Shown: positions 5,655-9,985 of the stretch, one piece after another
Layout of the letters: every line of letters starts with the position of its first letter
Numbering within the stretch: position 1 is the stretch's first letter
Source: Pyrobaculum sp.
GTDB taxonomy: Archaea > Thermoproteota > Thermoprotei > Thermoproteales > Thermoproteaceae
DNA: 9,985 nt
Reading direction: 5' to 3'
Assembly (NCBI GenBank): GCA_020833205.1
Contig: JAJHQT010000030.1
Coordinates: 1 to 9,985 of the forward strand
Position numbers and translations under genes: made by a program
Notes under the pieces: generated by a model
Database searches by the model: none
Seen by the model: only the letters and a program-made list of their open reading frames with translations
What the model was told of the DNA's origin: nothing

Positions 5655-7001
5655 ATGCCTAAGTGGCATTGGCCCATAGACCCAGACAAGGTGCCGAAAA
5701 TCGTGGTGGAGCCGCCTGGCCCCAGGGCGTTGGAGGTGGTGCGGCGAGACGAAGAGCTCCTTATGCAGTCTTTTGCCCGTTGGTATCCCCTCGTCATCGC
5801 AAGGGGCTACGGCCCTGTGGTTGAAGACGTCGACGGCAACCTCTACGTCGACTACAACGCAGGCATAGCAGTGACAGCGACGGGGCACGCACATCCCAAG
5901 GTGGTTGAGGCCGTCAAGCGGCAGTCGGAGCTCTTCCTCCACTACTCGCTCACCGACTTCTACTACGAGGTCGCCGTCAAGCTGGCCGAGAAGCTCGTCT
6001 CGATAGCCCCCATCTCCGGCCAGAAGAAGGTCTTCTTCACCAACAGCGGGACCGAATCCATAGAGGGCTTGGTCAAAGTGGCTAGGGGCTACTTCAAGGG
6101 CCAGAGACCCTATATAATAGCGTTCTACGGGGCCTTCCACGGCAGGACGTATGCCTCTATGTCTCTCTCGGCGTCCAAGCCTGTGCACAGGAAATATTTC
6201 TCGCCGGTTATGCCCAACGTGATACACGTCCCGTATCCCCACCCGGTGCATTGCCCCTTTAAGGCCAAGGACCCCGAGGAGTGCGGGCAGTACGCGCTGG
6301 AGTTCATCGACGAGTGGGTCTTCAAGAGGCTCGTCAGCCCCGACGAAGTCGCCGCTGTGTTGATAGAGCCGATACAAGGCGAGGGCGGCTACGTGGTGCC
6401 CCCGCGGGGCTTCATGCAGGGTCTCCGCAAGATCACCAAAGAACACGGGATACTTCTGGCAGTCGACGAAGTCCAGACAGGTTTCGGGAGGACCGGCCGC
6501 TGGTTCGCCATTGAGCACTTCGGCGTGGAGCCCGACTTGATGGCAACAGCCAAGGCCATAGCCTCAGGCCTGCCGCTGGGCGCAATAATAGGCAGGGCGG
6601 AGGTGATGTCGCTCCCCAAGGGAGCACACGCCAACACCTTCGGCGGCAACCCCGTGGCAGCCGCCGCATCTCTCGCCACCATCGAAGTGATAGAGGAGGA
6701 GGGGCTTTTGGAGCACGCGGCGAAGCTAGGAGACGAGATAAAGAGGACGTTTGCCGACGAGGTTGGCGACAGCCACCACGTGAGGGGCTTGGGGCTTATG
6801 ATAGGCGTTGAGCTACTAGACGAGAGGAAAAAACCTGCCCAGTACCTGCAGGAGGTGCTTGTGAAGGCGTTTAAACGCGGCGTAGCCGTCATAGGCGCGG
6901 GTTTCTCCACGATTAGGATAGCGCCGCCTCTTGTGATACCCAGAGAGATGGCCCTAAAAGCCGCCTCTATTATACTAGAGGTCCTACGTGGCTACAGATA
7001 G
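5655..7001 (+). CDS. Class III PLP-dependent aminotransferase (GABA/ornithine omega-aminotransferase-like)
   Basis: The 448-residue product is a fold-type I, class III aminotransferase that moves an amino group from an omega-amino acid to a 2-oxo acid. Seen directly: AGIAVTATGHAHPKV (69-83); the phosphate-binding NSGTES (130-135); YGAFHGRT (158-165); IEPIQGEGG (237-245); AVDEVQTGFGRTG (269-281), whose Asp271 contacts the PLP ring nitrogen; and Lys300 in ATAKAIASGLPLG, the Schiff-base lysine. THE N-terminal stretch GPRALEVVRRDEELLMQSFARWYPLV is typical of the archaeal clade annotated as 4-aminobutyrate aminotransferase. Characterised Thermococcales members of that clade include ornithine aminotransferase and amino-acid racemases. 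The true substrate is therefore open. It stands alone with its own promoter and ends tail-to-tail with the next gene (18-base overlap). Confidence 0.93.
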   Translation: MPKWHWPIDPDKVPKIVVEPPGPRALEVVRRDEELLMQSFARWYPLVIARGYGPVVEDVDGNLYVDYNAGIAVTATGHAHPKVVEAVKRQSELFLHYSLTDFYYEVAVKLAEKLVSIAPISGQKKVFFTNSGTESIEGLVKVARGYFKGQRPYIIAFYGAFHGRTYASMSLSASKPVHRKYFSPVMPNVIHVPYPHPVHCPFKAKDPEECGQYALEFIDEWVFKRLVSPDEVAAVLIEPIQGEGGYVVPPRGFMQGLRKITKEHGILLAVDEVQTGFGRTGRWFAIEHFGVEPDLMATAKAIASGLPLGAIIGRAEVMSLPKGAHANTFGGNPVAAAASLATIEVIEEEGLLEHAAKLGDEIKRTFADEVGDSHHVRGLGLMIGVELLDERKKPAQYLQEVLVKAFKRGVAVIGAGFSTIRIAPPLVIPREMALKAASIILEVLRGYR

Positions 7002-7208
7002 GCCAGTCACAAACTTCTTTTTCACCGCGTCTTCGTAATACCATTCGATTATCTCGTCATCTGCCATATCCATTGCGAAGTCAAATGCCTCGTCCCAGTC
7101 AAACGACTCAAACACGAGATCCCAACCATCCTCCAAGAGTCTAAGATCCTCCTCTTTTCCAGTCACCAAGATCCTACCTTCCTTCTCATTCACGAGAACT
7201 CTATACAT
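6984..7208 (-). CDS. Small acidic protein of unknown function
   Basis: The 74-residue product is strongly acidic in its middle (for example ESFDWDEAFDFAMDMADDE) and has a two-strand-like start, MYRVLVNEKEGRILVTG. I do not recognise a family. There are no cysteines and no signal peptide. The ATG at 7208 is 22-23 bases from a TATA-like box at 7227-7234, as in other genes here, which supports it being real. Its 3' end overlaps the convergent aminotransferase by 18 bases. Perfect palindromes cover the start codon and the gap to the box, hinting at tight or self-regulated expression. An antitoxin or other small regulatory role is conceivable, but there is no toxin-like neighbour to support it. Confidence 0.65.
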   Translation of the reverse strand: MYRVLVNEKEGRILVTGKEEDLRLLEDGWDLVFESFDWDEAFDFAMDMADDEIIEWYYEDAVKKKFVTGLSVAT

Positions 7209-7228
7209 GCATGTATACGTATACGTAT
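7202..7228. promoter_or_regulatory. Overlapping palindromes: candidate operator
   Basis: TATACATGCATGTATA (7202-7217) is a perfect 16-bp palindrome. ATACGTATACGTAT (7215-7228) is a perfect 14-bp palindrome that overlaps it by three bases. They span from the start codon of the small acidic gene to the edge of its TATA-like box, exactly where a dimeric repressor would block transcription. Confidence 0.45.
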
Positions 7229-7234
7229 TTAAAA
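7227..7234 (-). promoter_or_regulatory. TATA-like box for the small acidic gene
   Basis: The minus strand reads TTTTAAAT, centred 22-23 bases upstream of the ATG at 7208. Confidence 0.55.
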
Positions 7235-7331
7235 GACACTCAAGAATTTTAACGTATTACTGTAAAGACAGCACAAAATCCCTCAAGAAGAATATCAAGA
7301 TCGAAATTAAAGAACTAGTATTATGGAAAAG

Positions 7332-7430
7332 TATTTATATCTAACAGTAGATATAGTATACCTGAGAACAACTACCTTCTCGTATGTGGCAACGTCAACA
7401 GCTTATAAGAGCTTTGACGCCTTTTTATTT
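7332..7430 (+). other. Promoter-like box, hairpin and T-run in the gap behind nucS
   Basis: The 194-base gap 7209-7402 is AT-rich and holds no convincing gene. It does contain TATTTATA (7332-7339). Downstream is an inverted repeat CGTCAA-C-AGCT / AGCT-TTGACG (7393-7419) with a TATAAG loop, followed by T5AT3 (7422-7430). Read on the plus strand this is a promoter-like box and a terminator-like end about 70 bases apart, the second half being antisense to the nucS 3' end. It could equally be a coincidental hairpin spanning the nucS stop codon. Confidence 0.25.
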
Positions 7431-8137
7431 GTTACAACCATCAACTCTCTTGGGTTTATCTTTACAAATTGTAAACCATACCTTTTTAAATATTCAAGTG
7501 CTGACGAGGAGATATCTCCAGCCACAAGAACCCCCCTTACGTCCAGGCCCTTTTTCCTGTATATTTCTACATATCTCGCCAGCTGAAAAACTGCCTCGTG
7601 CGTAGCGACGTCACGCTTAACCTCCACCACTACATACCTGCCGTCACGGTCCTTCGCAAGAATATCGATGTGGCCTACGTCCATAGGCACCTCTACGCCA
7701 ACTACCTCAAGACCCTCTTCAATCAGCCAGGGAGCCTGCGTCAAAGCCTCCACCACGTCTCTCTCAGAGCCTAAAAACTCCAGCTCCGACTCCCCCACGT
7801 CGAAAACCCCCACGAAATCCACGGAGAGGAAGACCACCCTAACAGTCTCGAAGGGCCTAGACCTCACGCTCTTAACCACAAGTCTGCCCTCCTCCACATA
7901 CGCCGCTGTGGAGGAGCCAGGAGGTTGCCAAATCTTTGGCTGAGCCTTCTCAGCCTCGTGGACGAGAAGCGTGCCATCCCGCTTTATCAACAACAGGCGG
8001 CGCCCCGCCTTAAGCGAAGCCGCCGCCCTTCCGCTGTAAGACACCTCACAGACACCCACAACCACGACGACTCCCCGCCTCCTGCCTGAGTTCACAACCC
8101 GCGCAGCCTCCTCGGCCGCAGGTCCCACAAGATACAC
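7403..8137 (-). CDS. nucS: Mismatch-specific endonuclease NucS/EndoMS
   Basis: NucS/EndoMS cuts both strands at mismatched base pairs and provides mismatch repair in many archaea and actinobacteria, which lack MutS/MutL; it usually works with the PCNA clamp. The 244-residue product has the N-terminal DNA-binding domain, with YSGRA (34-38) including Arg37 and WQPPG (70-74). After a linker comes the C-terminal RecB-like nuclease domain: ERDVVEAL (125-132), [13 protein letters not shown] (154-166) with Asp158, and VVVEVKRD (169-176) with Glu172 and Lys174, the D-ExK catalytic set. QLARYVEIY follows, as in the family. I see no clear PCNA-binding QxxLxxFF tail. The GTG start lies 23 bases from a TATA-like box. 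The gene is divergent from a small conserved-looking protein. Confidence 0.93.
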   Translation of the reverse strand: MYLVGPAAEEAARVVNSGRRRGVVVVVGVCEVSYSGRAAASLKAGRRLLLIKRDGTLLVHEAEKAQPKIWQPPGSSTAAYVEEGRLVVKSVRSRPFETVRVVFLSVDFVGVFDVGESELEFLGSERDVVEALTQAPWLIEEGLEVVGVEVPMDVGHIDILAKDRDGRYVVVEVKRDVATHEAVFQLARYVEIYRKKGLDVRGVLVAGDISSSALEYLKRYGLQFVKINPRELMVVTNKKASKLL

Positions 8138-8156
8138 GTCTACGGCTACGCGGGAG

Positions 8157-8163
8157 ATTTAAA
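8157..8163 (-). promoter_or_regulatory. TATA-like box for nucS
   Basis: The minus strand reads TTTAAAT, centred 23 bases upstream of the GTG start of nucS. Confidence 0.55.
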
Positions 8164-8172
8164 GACAATAAG

Positions 8173-8180
8173 TTAATATA
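8173..8180 (+). promoter_or_regulatory. TATA-like box for the 8201 gene
   Basis: TTAATATA is centred about 24-25 bases upstream of the ATG at 8201. It touches the alternative ATG at 8180, and so argues against that start. Confidence 0.5.
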
Positions 8181-8200
8181 TGGCATCGAATCCCCACGCC

Positions 8201-8581
8201 ATGGCTAAGGTGGAGGTAAAGGAGGTGCCGGAAATAAGAGGCTTCAGCACCATAAAGAAAGTCCCCAACAGAGCCGCCCTACAGGGAGACCTCAAGCCAA
8301 ACACGATCGTCATATTCCACGGCAAAGAAGGACACGAGTTATTAGTCGAGATCTTCAAGCCGGACCCCAACGGCGACAAGGTCCTACCCTCGGCCACATT
8401 CGCCGTCACGAAGTTCAGCGGCAGTAGCGAGAAGGTAGACAACGCCTACGCCACCCTCCTCTTCTGGGCCTTAAAAGAGGGCAAAAGCCTAGGAAGCCCC
8501 GCCAGAGAGGTTTACACAAAAATAGACACAAGTCAAAGCCCACCCGAGGTAGAAGTCGAGGTACAGGTCCCACTGCAGTAG
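8201..8581 (+). CDS. Small soluble protein of unknown function
   Basis: I do not recognise this 126-residue protein. It reads as a compact soluble alpha/beta fold: a basic N-terminal part (IKKVPNRAALQGDLKP), two strands (NTIVIFHG and HELLVEIFKP), a third (SATFAVTKF), a helix (VDNAYATLLFWALKEG), and a last pair of strands ending in EVEVEVQV. There is no signal peptide, cysteine or membrane segment. I use the ATG at 8201 because it is 24-25 bases from TTAATATA. The ATG at 8180 in the same frame would add seven residues, MASNPHA, and would sit on that box. It is divergent from nucS, with only 63 bases between the two starts, so co-regulation is possible. The clean promoter and ordered secondary-structure pattern make it a credible gene. 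Confidence 0.75.
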   Translation: MAKVEVKEVPEIRGFSTIKKVPNRAALQGDLKPNTIVIFHGKEGHELLVEIFKPDPNGDKVLPSATFAVTKFSGSSEKVDNAYATLLFWALKEGKSLGSPAREVYTKIDTSQSPPEVEVEVQVPLQ

Positions 8582-8637
8582 AAATGAAAACGATGCCTCT
8601 TCGCCGGGTGATAGACAGGTGGCAGACTAAAAAACCT

Positions 8638-8644
8638 TAAAAAT
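8638..8644 (+). promoter_or_regulatory. Promoter box for tRNA-Val
   Basis: TTAAAAA lies about 25 bases upstream of the first base of the tRNA, in a short AT-rich stretch after a GC-rich region. Confidence 0.55.
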
Positions 8645-8665
8645 CCGCTCAATTAGAGGTGAAAA

Positions 8666-8737
8666 GGGCCCGTAGTCTAGCGGTATGATGCCCGCCTCAC
8701 GCGCGGGTGGTCCCGGGTTCAAATCCCGGCGGGCCCA
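8666..8737 (+). tRNA. tRNA-Val (anticodon CAC)
   Basis: A 72-base cloverleaf folds completely. The acceptor stem is GGGCCCG/CGGGCCC (8666-8672 with 8730-8736), with discriminator A8737. The D arm starts GTCT and has loop AGCGGTA. The anticodon stem is CCCGC/GCGGG, with loop CTCACGC giving anticodon CAC at 8698-8700 for the valine codon GTG. The variable region is TGGTC. The T arm is CCGGG-TTCAAAT-CCCGG. CCA is not encoded. No intron is present, which is worth recording because introns are common in Thermoproteales tRNA genes. The D stem has one U-U mismatch at 13-22. Confidence 0.97.
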
Positions 8738-8756
8738 TCTGTGAAAAAGCCCTAGT

Positions 8757-9446
8757 TTAGACTATCTTCCCGTCTTGTATCTGTACTCTGACGTAGAAGT
8801 CGATGGTATAATCGCCGTTGGCCCAGTCTCCGTATACTTCTTTCCAGGTGGGGGCTTGGCCAAACACGTCGTATACGTTAGAGGCGTAGTAATCCTCCGA
8901 TATGTATATGCCCGTCGTGGGGTCGTATGCGCCGTACTTACCTGGGTCCCATATGCCGCCGTAGTTGTTTGCAAAGACTACGGCGGTTATGTAGAGCTCT
9001 GTGGCTGTTTTGAGGCTCGGTAAATCGTCTAGAGGTATTGCGAACTCTATTACGTTTCCGCTTCTGGCTATCTGGCCGACGTACTTAGGACTCCAGCTGT
9101 TGTCAAAGATAAACAGCGGTTTTTCTTTACCGTAGTTAATCCCTATTACGTAGCTCCATGCAAAAGACAGTTTTGTGTCGCTCCAGTCGGGGAGCCACTC
9201 GCTGAAGCCGGCACCCGGGAGTCCTATCGCTATCATTACATATGGCGCATAGATATTATTAAGTTTGTGAAGTTTAACCAGTCCGTATAGATAGTTGCCG
9301 TCTAGGTACAGCCTGAGCTCCGCGGCGTCTAAATCGTCGGCGGGCGGCCAGTTCCAGTCAGCTCTGTAGAACTTGTACTGGTCGTCTGCTGGGTCTGTTA
9401 TAATCAGTTCGTACATACTCACGGCAACCCCCGGCGCAGGCGGCGG
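8757..9446 (-). pseudogene. C-terminal segment of an interrupted secreted carbohydrate-module-type protein
   Basis: This is the continuation, in the same frame, of the segment at 9447-9985, separated from it by one TAG. It starts with a proline-rich linker, PPPAPGVAV, then MYELIITDPADDQYKF. The following LDAAELRLYLDGNYLYGLVKL, and alternating strands rich in Tyr and Trp (for example IEFAIPLDDLP), resemble the jelly-roll modules found after a DGNxxDW motif in archaeal surface glycosidases and related exported proteins. No C-terminal membrane anchor is visible; it ends VRVQIQDGKIV. If translated alone it would start at GTG 9422 (221 residues) or ATG 9416, but no TATA-like box or clear ribosome site precedes these. 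I favour a remnant of a broken gene. Readthrough or a sequencing error are alternatives. The gene ends 19 bases from the convergent tRNA-Val. Confidence 0.65.
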
Positions 9447-9449
9447 CTA
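9447..9449 (-). other. In-frame TAG interrupting the secreted protein
   Basis: The minus strand reads GTA GGC TAG CCG CCG CCT, and the same frame continues without another stop to 8757. A single codon therefore divides the two segments; no frameshift is needed. Confidence 0.85.
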
Positions 9450-9985
9450 GCCTACCCAGTCCTCCGGGTTGCCGTCTACTGCCTTAGGGCCTGGGCCTCC
9501 TGCGACGTGTATGTAAGTCGGTGCTGAGTATGCGACGTTGCTGGCCATGGCCTTTGCCCTGAGCGCAAACACGCCGCTGTAGTTCAGCTTAAACTGGGCG
9601 ACGTACACGCCGTTGCCCACGGGCGCCGCGAAGACGTAGGTCTCGTCCCACGACGCGTTGGCGTCTGGGCGTATATACGCTATAGATGTCGCCACGTAGG
9701 CCGCTCCGCTACTGCACACCTTGTAGTATGCCTTTAACGTGCCGCCTACATACGCCGAACCATTGCCTGTATATACTGCCAGCAGATGGCCCCCTCCGTC
9801 GTAGACCTCCACCTTCTCCAGCTCGACGCCGCAGACGTCGCCGTCTGTCCTAGGCACGACCTCCACCCTGTAGTTCATGCCCATGCTGGTTGCGAAGTAG
9901 TCGTTGGAGCCCTGCGCTATGAAAACAAACTCGTATCTGCCGGGCCTCAGCTTGAGAGATATGGCGTAGAGGTCATTGTTGCCCA
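9447..9985 (-). CDS. Secreted carbohydrate-module-type protein, central part; N-terminus beyond right edge
   Basis: The frame is open from the window edge to a TAG at 9449-9447, about 178 codons. At the edge it reads LYAISLKLRPGRYEFVFIAQG, which resembles the immunoglobulin-like starch-binding/isoamylase N-type modules (L-x-P-G-x-Y-E-Y-x-F-x-x-D-G). A second beta-rich domain follows, with two cysteines (VCGVELEKVEVYD and YKVCSSGAAY) that may form a disulfide. It ends AVDGNPEDWVG. A DGNxxDW motif normally opens a further module rather than ending a protein, so the stop looks premature. An ATG at 9884 is internal, not the true start, because the frame is open and family-like upstream of it. I infer an exported glycan-binding or glycosidase protein; the catalytic part, if any, is outside the window. 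Confidence 0.65.
   Translation of the reverse strand, partial: GNNDLYAISLKLRPGRYEFVFIAQGSNDYFATSMGMNYRVEVVPRTDGDVCGVELEKVEVYDGGGHLLAVYTGNGSAYVGGTLKAYYKVCSSGAAYVATSIAYIRPDANASWDETYVFAAPVGNGVYVAQFKLNYSGVFALRAKAMASNVAYSAPTYIHVAGGPGPKAVDGNPEDWVG

Noticed and set aside
5649..6518. 289-codon minus-strand open frame opposite the aminotransferase
   Set aside because: It is rich in His and Arg in a pattern expected of a shadow frame, and the plus-strand enzyme is unmistakable.
7316..7365. CTGA at 7362 as a D box for a third sRNA
   Set aside because: There is no acceptable C box 40-50 bases upstream; ATGGAAA does not fit.
7323..7586. Plus-strand open frame of 87 codons starting MEKYLYLTVD
   Set aside because: More than two thirds of it is antisense to the nucS 3' end, whose reading is clearly real, and it has no recognisable motif.
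8201..8581. Identity with ThermoDBP, the unusual single-stranded DNA-binding protein of Thermoproteales
   Set aside because: Size and lineage would allow it, but the C-terminal leucine-zipper helix described for that protein is absent here and I cannot compare sequences.
1..9985. CRISPR array or insertion sequence
   Set aside because: No regularly spaced repeats, transposase, or paired terminal inverted repeats were found.

Overview
The window looks like chromosomal DNA from a hyperthermophilic crenarchaeon of the order Thermoproteales, most probably Pyrobaculum or a close relative. The clues are archaeal-only genes (ribosomal protein L15e, RNase P proteins Rpp30 and Pop5, the mismatch endonuclease NucS/EndoMS), GTG starts, and start codons placed about 22-26 bases downstream of a TATA-like box, as in leaderless mRNAs. 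Box A-type spacing also precedes a tRNA gene and two candidate C/D box sRNAs. The genus is an inference, since no database search was possible.

Region 1-1570 is an RNA-processing block. L15e (partial) runs off the left edge and is divergent from a tightly overlapping operon: an exosome-associated RNA-binding protein, RNase P Rpp30 and RNase P Pop5. A well-formed C/D box sRNA (about 1450-1503) overlaps the 3' end of pop5, so that the pop5 stop codon lies inside its D' box. Both guides appear complementary to conserved segments around the peptidyl-transferase centre of 23S rRNA.

Region 1569-5358 centres on Fe-S cluster assembly. sufB (minus) and sufC (plus) diverge from a shared promoter region. 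Behind sufB lie a cysteine-containing protein of unknown function and a RimK-type ATP-grasp ligase whose stop and start codons overlap by one base.

Region 5359-7208 holds a gap with a second, weaker C/D box sRNA candidate (minus) and a possible frameshifted gene remnant, then a class III PLP aminotransferase, and a convergent small acidic protein with a striking palindrome over its start.

Region 7209-8737 holds NucS/EndoMS (minus), a divergent small protein of unknown function, and an intronless tRNA-Val(CAC).

Region 8757-9985 is the C-terminal part of a probably secreted, carbohydrate-module-type protein that runs off the right edge. Its reading frame is interrupted by a single in-frame TAG, with uninterrupted family-like sequence on both sides.
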